In this document: piece by piece, positions 25,605 through 33,914 of the stretch
Numbering within the stretch: the stretch's first letter is position 1
Layout of the letters: each line of letters begins with the position of its first letter
Assembly (NCBI GenBank): GCA_036523795.1
Contig: DATDDN010000048.1
Location: 7,852-71,851 of the forward strand
Length of the DNA: 64,000 nt
Reading direction: 5' to 3'
Origin: 39-52-133 sp036523795
Lineage (GTDB): Bacteria; Pseudomonadota; Gammaproteobacteria; Burkholderiales; Gallionellaceae
Translations under genes and position numbers: made by a program
Notes under the pieces: generated by a model
Told to the model about the DNA's origin: nothing
The model's database searches: none
What the model saw: only the letters and a program-made list of their open reading frames with translations

Positions 25605-27899
25605 TTACTTCACCAGGGACATGAACAATTGCGGCAAACGCTCCGGCAAACGGGCGATATTGTCGATGACGGTGTACTTGCTGCCGAAGATGTCGGCCAC
25701 GTATTCATCCGCCTTGGGGTCGAGGTTGATGCAGTAGGTGTAGATGCCTTCCTGATCCATCTCGCGCACCGCCATGCGCGCATCTTCGATCAGCAGGCGT
25801 GCGTCGCTGACGTCGATATCCGCGGGCTCGCCATCGGTCAGCACCAGCAGCAGCTTCTTGTCGGCCTTCTGGTGCGACAGGTAATGGCCGGCATGACGGA
25901 TGGCCGCACCCATGCGCGTGGAGAAATCCGCCTCCATGCTGGCCAGCCTGGCCTTGACCTCGTCGCCCCAGTGTTCCTTGTAGCCCTTGAAGTGCCAGAA
26001 GCGCACGTTGTGACGTGTATCCGAGTGGAAGCCGCCGATCGCCAGCGGGTCGTTCATCTGCTCAACCGCCCACGCCAGCAGCGACACGGCCTCCTGGCTG
26101 ATTTCCAGCTTGGTCTGGTTGCAGCCTTCCGGCACGTCGCCCAGCGACGCGGACAGGTCGAGCAGCAGCGACACGGCCACGCTGCGGCCGTCGTGGCGAT
26201 GGCTCATATTGATGCGCAGGTCTGGCTGGCTGCCACTCTTCAGATCGATCAGCGAACGCAGGGCGATATCGAGGTCGAGCTCGGCGCCTTCTTCCTGATA
26301 GCGAATGCGCACCTTGTTCTGCGGCTTGAGCATGTCGATGATCTTCTGCAGGCGCTTGGCCAGCGCCTTGTGCTTGGACAGCAGCTGATCGATCCTGGTG
26401 GCGTTGCCCTTGGGCTGCAGATGTTCGTATACGCTGACCCAGTCCGGACGATAATGCTCCACGCCGTAGTCCCATTCCGGATACAGGCGCGGCGGCACCC
26501 TGAATTCATCTTCCTTCTCCTCGGGCGTGCGTTTGCGCTCCTCGAATACCTCTTCGTCACCTTCTTCGATGAATTTCCACATCAGCCGGTTGTCGTCGCG
26601 GTAGTCGACCACGGTATCGTCGAAGTGGATGGTGCCGGCCGAGTCACTGGCTTCCTTGGTTTCGGCAATAAAGCGCACCCCAAGCAGCTGGATGTCTGCG
26701 GTGGTGGTATTGCCGCGTGCCATCAGCTCGTTGAACAAGGCAACGTACTTGAGGATGACCGTGTGCTGATATCCATGTTTCGGGTCGAGCAAGGCTCGTG
26801 ACAGCATGGTCAGGCGATGTCGGATGTAGGAGACACCGTCCTTCTTCTCGAGGTCTTCCTGCGGCGCGGGGTGCAGCTTGCACCACAGCGAACGCAAGCC
26901 CGGATACTGCTGCATGGCCAGGTACTCCACGCGCGAGTCTTCGAAGATCTCCACCGACATGCGCTGGAAGGGGCTGAGGTTGTCGGCCACCAGGCTGCTG
27001 GACCAGCGGCGATGCGCACTGATGTGTGCCAGCAGTGCGCGGTAGCGGTCTATGCCCTTGACAACGATGCCGCCCATTTGTGCCGCCTTTGCCTGGCCCG
27101 CACACGGTGGCGCCGGGAGTGTCAGGTCGTCGTAGACATCCGGCAGGTGGATGCCCTGCTTGTTCAGGTATGGAACCGGTTTTCTCAGTTCGTCAAACGC
27201 GAGCGAATAGGGCAGCAGATTCACGTCGCCCTGCCACAGGGCGCGCAGATACATATCGAGTTTGCGTTCATGCTCTACAAACAGCGTGCCGTGGCGCTCG
27301 CGCTGCATGATGGCGCGGCTGTCTGCCGATTTGAGCTGGAAATATTCCTGCTGTCGGTCTGGATCATTGGGGTAGGCGAGGATGCCGTAATCCACCCAGT
27401 TTTTAATTCCCGCCAGCGACAACTGACCGAACAGGTGCGCCATGCTGTCCAGAAAATCCGGCAGGCAGGGGCTGGTGTACATGCTGTCGATGCCGTGCAC
27501 CTTGGGGCTGGTGCGCACGGCAGTGTCCACCACCAATTGCAGGTAGTCGGTGAACAGCTCGCGGCTTTCCAGGGCGCGCGCCGCGGACGAAAGCGTCTGC
27601 AGGAAGTTGGGGACCGCTTTGCTGTTGGGAGACTTGGCCAGGGTGCGCGTAAAGGCGACCACTTCCTCTATCACTCCTTGGCCCAATTGCCCGGCCACCT
27701 GCGGCATTTCTTCCAGATACACCAGCACCGGCTCTTCGCCACGTCCGGTGCGATTGATGGCATTCGCCCCCTCGATGTAGGCACGTATGCCTTCCTCGCT
27801 CAGATGCTTGCGAGCGTCGGCAATGCAATCGTCAAATACGCTCTGCACGCGCTTGAAATTGCATTGCAGCATCTGGCGCTCTTCTGTCGTGGCTGTCAT
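25605..27899 (-). CDS. cbbO: RuBisCO activase subunit CbbO (VWA protein)
   Basis: This 764-residue protein has a C-terminal von Willebrand A domain. The MIDAS-like motif is SLLLDLSASLGD near residue 578, and LLVLTDGEPADIDVSD follows. The N-terminal part is the long CbbO/NorD-like region. With the AAA+ protein CbbQ it forms the CbbQO complex that removes inhibitory sugar phosphates from RuBisCO, with the VWA domain contacting the enzyme. The ATG lies 26 bases after cbbQ. Clustering with a form II large subunit points to the Q2O2 type. The MIDAS reads D-L-S-A-S and keeps the expected Asp and Ser residues. Confidence 0.94.
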   Translation of the reverse strand: MTATTEERQMLQCNFKRVQSVFDDCIADARKHLSEEGIRAYIEGANAINRTGRGEEPVLVYLEEMPQVAGQLGQGVIEEVVAFTRTLAKSPNSKAVPNFLQTLSSAARALESRELFTDYLQLVVDTAVRTSPKVHGIDSMYTSPCLPDFLDSMAHLFGQLSLAGIKNWVDYGILAYPNDPDRQQEYFQLKSADSRAIMQRERHGTLFVEHERKLDMYLRALWQGDVNLLPYSLAFDELRKPVPYLNKQGIHLPDVYDDLTLPAPPCAGQAKAAQMGGIVVKGIDRYRALLAHISAHRRWSSSLVADNLSPFQRMSVEIFEDSRVEYLAMQQYPGLRSLWCKLHPAPQEDLEKKDGVSYIRHRLTMLSRALLDPKHGYQHTVILKYVALFNELMARGNTTTADIQLLGVRFIAETKEASDSAGTIHFDDTVVDYRDDNRLMWKFIEEGDEEVFEERKRTPEEKEDEFRVPPRLYPEWDYGVEHYRPDWVSVYEHLQPKGNATRIDQLLSKHKALAKRLQKIIDMLKPQNKVRIRYQEEGAELDLDIALRSLIDLKSGSQPDLRINMSHRHDGRSVAVSLLLDLSASLGDVPEGCNQTKLEISQEAVSLLAWAVEQMNDPLAIGGFHSDTRHNVRFWHFKGYKEHWGDEVKARLASMEADFSTRMGAAIRHAGHYLSHQKADKKLLLVLTDGEPADIDVSDARLLIEDARMAVREMDQEGIYTYCINLDPKADEYVADIFGSKYTVIDNIARLPERLPQLFMSLVK

Positions 27900-27925
27900 C
27901 TCGCCTCCGCTTTGATCTCGGTATG

Positions 27926-28741
27926 TCAGTCGGCAAACACGTTGTCGATGGCGTTATCCAGCGTGTCGCGGATGTCGGCGTCATCGGTGATGGGGCGTAC
28001 CAGCGCCATGCGGCAGGCGTCTCGCGCCGGGATGCCTTCCTTCATCAGGGTGGCAGCGTATACCAGCAGGCGCGTGGAAATGCCCTCATCCAGGCCGTGG
28101 CCCTTGAGCTTGCGCGCCGCTTCGCCGATCTTGACCAGCTTGGCCGCCACGTCCTCGCCGATGCCGGTTTCCCTGGCCACGATGCCGGTTTCCACGCTGG
28201 CCTTGGCGTAATCGAATTCCATGCCGGCAAAGCGTTGTTTGGTGGATTGCTTCAGATCCTTCATCAGGTTCTGGTAGCCGGGGTTGTAGGAGATGACCAG
28301 CTGGAAATCCTTGTGTGCTTCCACCAGCTCGCCTTTCTTGTCCAACGGCAGCGTGCGACGATGGTCGGTGAGCGGGTGGATCACCACGGTGGTGTCCTGG
28401 CGCGCCTCGACGATTTCATCCAGATAACAGATGGCACCATGGCGTGCTGCCTGCGTCAACGGGCCATCGACCCAGCGCGTGCCGTTGGCGTCCAGCAGGT
28501 AGCGCCCCACCAGGTCGGAGGCGGTCATGTCTTCGTTGCAGGCCACGGTGACCAGCGGCTTGTTCAGCTTCCATGCCATGTATTCGACGAAGCGCGATTT
28601 GCCGCAGCCAGTAGGGCCCTTGAGCATCACGGGCAGGCGCGCCTTGTAGGCCGCCTCATACAGCGCAACCTCGTTGCTCTGTGGCTGATAGAACGGCTCT
28701 TTGCTGATCTGGTATTGCTTGATATCAAACTGAGTAGTCAT
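27926..28741 (-). CDS. cbbQ: RuBisCO activase AAA+ subunit CbbQ
   Basis: This 271-residue MoxR-family AAA+ ATPase has Walker A in GPTGCGKS (residues 42-49), Walker B in AICYLDEIVEAR and a sensor region in LVISYNPGYQN. It powers removal of tight-binding inhibitors from RuBisCO together with CbbO. The order cbbM-cbbQ-cbbO is the standard form II arrangement. A strong hairpin with U-tract lies between cbbM and this gene, so cbbQ is probably transcribed by read-through at a lower level than cbbM. Confidence 0.96.
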   Translation of the reverse strand: MTTQFDIKQYQISKEPFYQPQSNEVALYEAAYKARLPVMLKGPTGCGKSRFVEYMAWKLNKPLVTVACNEDMTASDLVGRYLLDANGTRWVDGPLTQAARHGAICYLDEIVEARQDTTVVIHPLTDHRRTLPLDKKGELVEAHKDFQLVISYNPGYQNLMKDLKQSTKQRFAGMEFDYAKASVETGIVARETGIGEDVAAKLVKIGEAARKLKGHGLDEGISTRLLVYAATLMKEGIPARDACRMALVRPITDDADIRDTLDNAIDNVFAD

Positions 28742-28766
28742 AGCTTTTCCTCACGGGTTTGAACAG

Positions 28767-28803
28767 AAAAAAAGCCCCTGCAAGTATTCGGCAGGGGCTT
28801 TTT
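28767..28803 (-). terminator. Intrinsic terminator between cbbM and cbbQ
   Basis: On the minus strand AAAAAGCCCCTGC (complement of 28791-28803) pairs with GCAGGGGCTTTTTTT (complement of 28767-28781) around a 9-base loop. It lies 22 bases after the cbbM stop and 25 bases before cbbQ. A terminator inside the operon would give high cbbM and low cbbQO message, and could also protect the cbbM 3' end. Confidence 0.88.
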
Positions 28804-28825
28804 GTGAAACGACCGAACGTTCGAT

Positions 28826-30205
28826 TTACTTGTGAACGCCCAGTTTCTGACGCCAGCCTGGATACAGCTTGTCCGCATCTTTCGGGAACGATTCGAATGC
28901 GCGGGCGAATTCCTTGTGTGTCTTCGCGTATTCGATCGGGTCTGCGCCGGATTTCCAGCACTCGTACGACTGACGCAGGGAGATCGCGCCAGCAGCCGGG
29001 CTGTCGATATGGCCGTAAGAACCGCCGCCGGAAGTGTTGATCACGTTGCCGTGGCCCAGGTTCTGGAAGAAGCCTGGCAGACGCAGCGCGTTCATACCGC
29101 CGGAGATGATCGGAGTAGTCGGCTTCATGCCGTACCACTTCTGGAAGTACACCGGACCTTGGCACTCGTCACGCTCGATCATGTAGGCGATGTTCTTGTC
29201 ATCAGCCTCGCCTTCCATCTTGCCGTAGCCCATGGTACCTACGTGGATACCAGAAGCGCCTTGCAGACGGCTCATCTTGGCCAGCACGAATGCAGTGTAA
29301 CCGCGCTTGGCAGATGGAGATGTCACGGCGCCGTGGCCAGCGCGGTGGTAGTGCAGGTACTGGCCGGGGTATTGACGACGTGCAGTGGTCACCATGCCGG
29401 GGCCGCCGACGTAACCGTCAACCAGGAAGGCCAATTTGTCGGCATCGGGACCGAACACTTCGAGCGCAAAATCAGCGCGGGCACACATTTCGTAGTGATC
29501 ATCGGCAGTGATGTTCATGGAGAACAGCTTGGCCTGGCCAGTCTCGTCCTGGGCGCGCTTCATGGCGTCATAGACCAGAGGGATTACTTTCTTGACTGGA
29601 GCGAAGACCTGGTTGCCTTGTGGCTCGTCGTTCTTGATGAAGTCGCCACCCAGCCAGAACTGGTAAGCAGCGTTGGCGAACGGCTCGGGACGCAGACCCA
29701 GCTTGGGCTTGATGATGGTACCAGCGATGTAACCGCCGTTCTGTACCGGGCGACCCAGAATGCGCCACAGGTTGGAGATGTCAGTAGCGGGACCGTCGAA
29801 CATCTGTACCACGCGCTCAGGCACGTAGAAGTCGATCATCTTGGCGTGCTCGATGTCGCCCATGCCCTGGTTGTTACCGATAGCCAGGGTCAGGAAGGAA
29901 ACCAGCATGAAACGGCCGTCAGTGACGTTGCGATCGAACAGCTCGATCGGGTACGCGATGCGCATGTCTTCGCTGGCTTCGTCGATGTAATACACCAGAG
30001 CGTCAACACCTTTGGTGAAGTCGTCAGTTGTGGAAACCTCAACGTTGGTGCCTGTGGAAGACTCGGCTGCGAAGTGTGCAGCTGCTTCCAGGTAGCCGTA
30101 GCCGGCCTTGGGCTTCATTTTGTAGGCAACCAGAATGTGCTTGCCGTTCTTGATGAGATCGGCCTCTTTCAGGTCGAGATTTGCATAACGTGCTGACTGA
30201 TCCAT
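28826..30205 (-). CDS. cbbM: Ribulose-1,5-bisphosphate carboxylase/oxygenase form II
   Basis: This 459-residue form II large subunit fixes CO2 onto RuBP. All key residues fall at expected numbers: Lys166 in GTIIKPKLG, the carbamylated Lys191 with Asp193 and Glu194 in GGDFIKNDEPQ, His287 in HYHRAGHG, and loop-6 Lys329 in MGYGKMEG. No small subunit is nearby, as expected for form II. GGAG lies 6 bases before the ATG. Expression should depend on the divergent CbbR. The high similarity to form II motifs leaves no real alternative. Confidence 0.98.
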   Translation of the reverse strand: MDQSARYANLDLKEADLIKNGKHILVAYKMKPKAGYGYLEAAAHFAAESSTGTNVEVSTTDDFTKGVDALVYYIDEASEDMRIAYPIELFDRNVTDGRFMLVSFLTLAIGNNQGMGDIEHAKMIDFYVPERVVQMFDGPATDISNLWRILGRPVQNGGYIAGTIIKPKLGLRPEPFANAAYQFWLGGDFIKNDEPQGNQVFAPVKKVIPLVYDAMKRAQDETGQAKLFSMNITADDHYEMCARADFALEVFGPDADKLAFLVDGYVGGPGMVTTARRQYPGQYLHYHRAGHGAVTSPSAKRGYTAFVLAKMSRLQGASGIHVGTMGYGKMEGEADDKNIAYMIERDECQGPVYFQKWYGMKPTTPIISGGMNALRLPGFFQNLGHGNVINTSGGGSYGHIDSPAAGAISLRQSYECWKSGADPIEYAKTHKEFARAFESFPKDADKLYPGWRQKLGVHK

Positions 30206-30240
30206 GTTTTCTCCAGTGTTAAGACAGTGTTAATTGAACC

Positions 30241-30313
30241 GGCACGCACTATAGAGGGGGAGAGTTATAAATAACAGTCAATGTTTTTTATTTCATGTAT
30301 AAGAAATTCTTAT
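30241..30313 (-). promoter_or_regulatory. CbbR-controlled cbbM promoter with LysR-type sites
   Basis: In the 127-base cbbM-cbbR gap, the minus-strand -10 candidate is TATAGT (complement of 30248-30253), placing the start of transcription near 30241. ATAAGAAATTCTTAT (30299-30313), a near-perfect palindrome with T-N11-A form, is centred about 65 bases upstream, the usual LysR recognition site. TTATAAATAA (30265-30274) lies near -29, the usual activation site. No good -35 is present, which fits an activator-dependent promoter. A TATAAT at 30321-30326 may serve cbbR. Confidence 0.62.
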
Positions 30314-30332
30314 GGCTTGGTATAATGGCCCC

Positions 30333-31226
30333 ATGCTTCATCTGACTTTACGCCAGCTCCAGGTATTTGCAGCCGTTGCCCGGCATTTGAGCCACTCGCG
30401 TGCGGCGCAGGAGCTGTATCTGAGCCAGCCCGCCGTATCCATGCAAATAAAGCAGCTTGAGCAGAGTGTGGGCTTACCCCTGTTCGAGCAGGTGGGCAAA
30501 CAGCTGCACCTGACGGAGGCGGGCCAGGAAATGCTGCACTACAGCCTGAACATCGGGCAGCAACTGGAAGAGATGGAAGCGGTCTTCAATGAAATGAAGG
30601 GGCTGGAGCGGGGGCGGCTAAACATTTCGGTAGTTAGTACGGCCAACTACTTCATGCCGCAGTTGCTGGCCAAATTCATCCAGTTGCACCCCAAGATTTC
30701 CGTCAGCCTGCACGTAGCCAACCGCGATGCGGTGATGCGCCAGTTGACCGAAAACACCGTCGATTTGGCCATCATGGGGCAGCCGCCGCAAGGTGCGGAC
30801 ATGGTTGCGCAGGTGTTCATGCAGAACCCGATCGTCGTGATTGCCTCACCGATTCATCCGCTCGCACAAGCGCGCGGCATCAAGGCGCAACGCTTGGGAG
30901 AGGAGTATTTCCTGTTGCGTGAGCAAGGCTCTGGCACCCGGGATGTGGCTGAGCGCTTTTTCCTGAGCCATCAGGTTCCTTTGCCGCGCAACATGGAAAT
31001 GGAAAGCAATGAGGCGATCAAGCAGTCGGTCCAGGCAGGCATGGGGCTCGGCATTATCTCGCGCCACGGTATTGACTTGGAGCTGGAGACCAAGCGTCTT
31101 GTCGTCCTCGATGTAGAGCACTTTCCCATTGTTCGCCAGTGGTACATCGTGCACCGCAAGCATAAGCGCCTTTCGTCTGCCGCCCAGGCTTTCAGGAGAT
31201 TCCTGCTCGCGCAGGCCGAGCTTTGA
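30333..31226 (+). CDS. cbbR: LysR-type regulator CbbR
   Basis: This 297-residue LysR-family regulator has an N-terminal winged helix (LRQLQVFAAVARHLSHSRAA, LSQPAVSMQIKQLE) and a substrate-binding-like effector domain. Divergence from cbbM is the classic CbbR position. It would activate the cbb operon in response to metabolites such as RuBP, PEP or NADPH and repress itself. ATG 30333 matches homologous N-termini (MLHLTLRQLQVF). A TATAAT only 7 bases upstream of the ATG raises the chance of a leaderless or very short leader message. Confidence 0.94.
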   Translation: MLHLTLRQLQVFAAVARHLSHSRAAQELYLSQPAVSMQIKQLEQSVGLPLFEQVGKQLHLTEAGQEMLHYSLNIGQQLEEMEAVFNEMKGLERGRLNISVVSTANYFMPQLLAKFIQLHPKISVSLHVANRDAVMRQLTENTVDLAIMGQPPQGADMVAQVFMQNPIVVIASPIHPLAQARGIKAQRLGEEYFLLREQGSGTRDVAERFFLSHQVPLPRNMEMESNEAIKQSVQAGMGLGIISRHGIDLELETKRLVVLDVEHFPIVRQWYIVHRKHKRLSSAAQAFRRFLLAQAEL

Positions 31227-31233
31227 GGCGAAA

Positions 31234-31261
31234 AAAAAAGCGACCCGCAGGTCGCTTTTTT
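31234..31261. terminator. Bidirectional terminator between cbbR and fba
   Basis: AAAAAAGCGACC (31234-31245) pairs with GGTCGCTTTTTT (31250-31261) around a CGCA loop. Both strands end in a run of T, so it should stop cbbR on the plus strand and fba on the minus strand. Confidence 0.92.
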
Positions 31262-31278
31262 CCCGATGGATCGGGGTG

Positions 31279-32343
31279 TTACTTCACGATCGCCTTCAGT
31301 TCGCCCTTGGCATAGCGGGACGCCATGCTGTCCAAGGAAATCGGCTTGATCTTGCCAGCCATGCCAGCCGAGCCAAAGGCTTCGTAGCGTGCCTTGCAGA
31401 TCGCACGCATGGCTTTGGTGGTCTCAGCCAGGAATTTGCGTGGGTCGAAGTCTTTTGGATTTTCGGACAGGTAACGACGTGTTGCGCCGGTGGAAGCCAT
31501 GCGCAGGTCGGTGTCGATGTTTACCTTGCGCACGCCGTGCTTGATGCCTTCAACGATCTCGGATACCGGCACGCCGTAAGTCTGGGGCATCGCGCCGCCG
31601 AACTTGTTGATCACTTCCAGCCACTCTTGCGGCACGGAGGAGGAACCATGCATTACCAGGTGGGTGTTGGGAATGCGTGCGTGGATTTCCTTGATGCGGC
31701 TGATGGCCAATGTGTCGCCTGTGGGCGGCTTGGTAAACTTGTAGGCGCCGTGCGAGGTACCGATCGCGATAGCCAGTGCGTCAACTTGGGTGGCCTTGAC
31801 GAATTCGGCGGCTTCATTGGGGTCGGTGAGCAGCTGGTCGTGGCTCAGCACGCCTTCGGCGCCGTGGCCGTCTTCCTTCTCGCCATGGCCGGATTCGAGA
31901 GAACCCAGGCAGCCCAGCTCGCCTTCAACGGATACGCCCACTGCGTGGGACATCTCAACCACACTGCGTGTTACGTTGACGTTGTAGTCGAATGTGGAAG
32001 GTGTCTTGCCGTCCGTCATCAGCGAGCCATCCATCATCACGCTGGAGAAGCCGGATTTGATCGCGTTGATACATACGGCTGGCGAGGCGCCGTGATCCTG
32101 ATGCATGACAACGGGAATATGCGGGTACATTTCCACTGCGGCTTCAATCAGATGGCGCAGGAAGGGTTCACCGGCATATTTACGCGCGCCAGCGGAGCCT
32201 TGCATGATCACGGGGCTGTTGCATTCATCAGCCGCTTCCATAATGGCCTTGACCTGTTCCAGGTTGTTCACGTTGAACGCTGGCAGGCCGTAGCCGTTTT
32301 CTGCTGCATGGTCCAGCAGCTGACGCAATGATACGAGAGCCAT
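31279..32343 (-). CDS. fba: Fructose-bisphosphate aldolase class II (CbbA type)
   Basis: This 354-residue zinc aldolase makes fructose-1,6-bisphosphate, and in the Calvin cycle sedoheptulose-1,7-bisphosphate. Zn/catalytic residues are in MHQDHGAS (His81, Asp83, His84), and GELGCLGSLE and the MHGSSSVPQEW block are intact. Length fits the Calvin-subgroup class II enzymes. ATG 32343 starts the conserved MALVSLRQLL. It ends the tkt-gap-pgk-pyk-fba run and meets cbbR tail-to-tail at a shared terminator. Confidence 0.96.
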   Translation of the reverse strand: MALVSLRQLLDHAAENGYGLPAFNVNNLEQVKAIMEAADECNSPVIMQGSAGARKYAGEPFLRHLIEAAVEMYPHIPVVMHQDHGASPAVCINAIKSGFSSVMMDGSLMTDGKTPSTFDYNVNVTRSVVEMSHAVGVSVEGELGCLGSLESGHGEKEDGHGAEGVLSHDQLLTDPNEAAEFVKATQVDALAIAIGTSHGAYKFTKPPTGDTLAISRIKEIHARIPNTHLVMHGSSSVPQEWLEVINKFGGAMPQTYGVPVSEIVEGIKHGVRKVNIDTDLRMASTGATRRYLSENPKDFDPRKFLAETTKAMRAICKARYEAFGSAGMAGKIKPISLDSMASRYAKGELKAIVK

Positions 32344-32430
32344 TTTTATCCCTTCCAAATAACGAATTAAAATTCAATCAACAAAATCAAACTGCGAGTT
32401 TACGAGTAAACGCAGACTGGATTCAACCCT

Positions 32431-33870
32431 CTACTCAGCGCGGTGATCGCCCACCTTGACGATTTTCATGGTGTTGGTGTGGCCGCTCTTGCCTATCGCC
32501 TCACCGATGGTCATCACGATCATGTCGCCGTCCTTTACCAGCCCCAGGCGCACCAATTCGTCTTCCGCTGCGCGCAGTACCTCTGACGGGAAGGAAGAGG
32601 TCAGGTTGAACGCAATCGGGTGCACACCACTGAACAGGGTAACTTTACTCAGAGTGGCCTGGATGGGTGTCAACGCGAAGATGGGCACACCTGCGTTCAT
32701 GCGCGACATCCACAGGGTGGTCGAGCCAGACTGGGTCAGCGAGACAATTGCCTTCACCTTGAAGTGAGACGCGGCATACAGGGCGGACATCGCGATCGAC
32801 TGGTCGATGCGCGAGAACTTGGTATGCGTCATGCGACGTTCGATCGCGTTTTCCTCGATTTCCTGTTCCGCCTTCAGACAGATGCGCTCCATGGCCTCGA
32901 TGGTTTCGACCGGGTAATCGCCGACAGCGGTTTCCGCGGAGAGCATCACCGCATCGGTGCCATCCAGTACCGCATTGGCGACGTCCGACACTTCGGCGCG
33001 GGTTGGAATCGGGTTGGTGATCATCGATTCCATCATCTGCGTGGCGGTAATCACCAGCTTGTTGCGCGCACGCGCCATGCGGATCATGCGCTTCTGCAAG
33101 CCGGGAACTGCAGCATCGCCCACCTCAACCGACAGGTCGCCACGTGCTACCATGATGGCGTCAGACGCCTCAATGATGTCACCCAGCACCGGGATGGCTT
33201 CCGCGCGTTCAATTTTTGCCATCAGCAGGCTCTTGCCGCCAGCCTCATGCATCAGCGTACGCGCGAGCTTCATGTCGTCTGCCGAACGCGGGAAGGAAAC
33301 CGCCAGGTAGTCCGCCTTGATCAAGGCAGCCGTCTTGATGTCTTCCTTGTCCTTGTCGGTCAGTGCGGGTGCCGTCAGGCCACCACCCTTGCGGTTGATG
33401 CCCTTGTTGTTGGACAGTACGCCACCGCGCACCACCTTGCAGACAACTTCCTGTCCACGCACTTCGCTAACATCGAATTCCAGCATGCCGTCGTTGAGCA
33501 GCAGCACGGAGCCCTTGGTGACGTCCTTGGGCAGCTCCTTGTAATCCAGGCCCACACGCTCCTGGTTCCCCAGGCCATCCCACGCTGCGTCCAGGATGAA
33601 TGTATCGCCGGGATTCAGGGTGATCTTGTCGTTCTCGAATTTGCGCACGCGGATCTTGGGACCTTGCAGGTCTGCCAGAATACCGACTGTGCGACCACAC
33701 GCCTTGGCGGCAGCACGAACGGTCTCTGCGCGCTTCATGTGGTCTTGCGCTGTGCCATGGGAAAAGTTCATGCGCACCAAATCAACCCCGGCAGCAATCA
33801 TTTTTTCGAGCACTTGCGGACTGCTGCTCGCCGGTCCCAGGGTTGCAACTATTTTTGTTCTACGTAGCAT
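32431..33870 (-). CDS. pyk: Pyruvate kinase
   Basis: This 479-residue enzyme makes pyruvate and ATP from PEP. Motifs are LRRTKIVATLGPAS, MNFSHGTAQDH, the active-site LLMAKIERAEAI, and MVARGDLSVEVG. ATG 33870 matches family N-termini; a TTG four codons upstream is less likely. It lies between pgk and fba, with 44- and 87-base gaps, on the same strand. Its presence inside the Calvin block links fixed carbon to the lower pathway. Confidence 0.95.
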   Translation of the reverse strand: MLRRTKIVATLGPASSSPQVLEKMIAAGVDLVRMNFSHGTAQDHMKRAETVRAAAKACGRTVGILADLQGPKIRVRKFENDKITLNPGDTFILDAAWDGLGNQERVGLDYKELPKDVTKGSVLLLNDGMLEFDVSEVRGQEVVCKVVRGGVLSNNKGINRKGGGLTAPALTDKDKEDIKTAALIKADYLAVSFPRSADDMKLARTLMHEAGGKSLLMAKIERAEAIPVLGDIIEASDAIMVARGDLSVEVGDAAVPGLQKRMIRMARARNKLVITATQMMESMITNPIPTRAEVSDVANAVLDGTDAVMLSAETAVGDYPVETIEAMERICLKAEQEIEENAIERRMTHTKFSRIDQSIAMSALYAASHFKVKAIVSLTQSGSTTLWMSRMNAGVPIFALTPIQATLSKVTLFSGVHPIAFNLTSSFPSEVLRAAEDELVRLGLVKDGDMIVMTIGEAIGKSGHTNTMKIVKVGDHRAE

Positions 33871-33914
33871 TTTTGTTTTCAATTATTCCTGCAGCGATGG
33901 CTGCAGGGTGTAGG

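Noticed and set aside
28832..30196. 454-codon frame antisense to cbbM
   Set aside because: Mirror of the strongly conserved RuBisCO gene; no domain found.
32391..32415. Hairpin CTGC-GAGTTTAC / GTAAACGCAG between pyk and fba
   Set aside because: The stem has a bulge, no U-tract and short arms; not enough to call a terminator.
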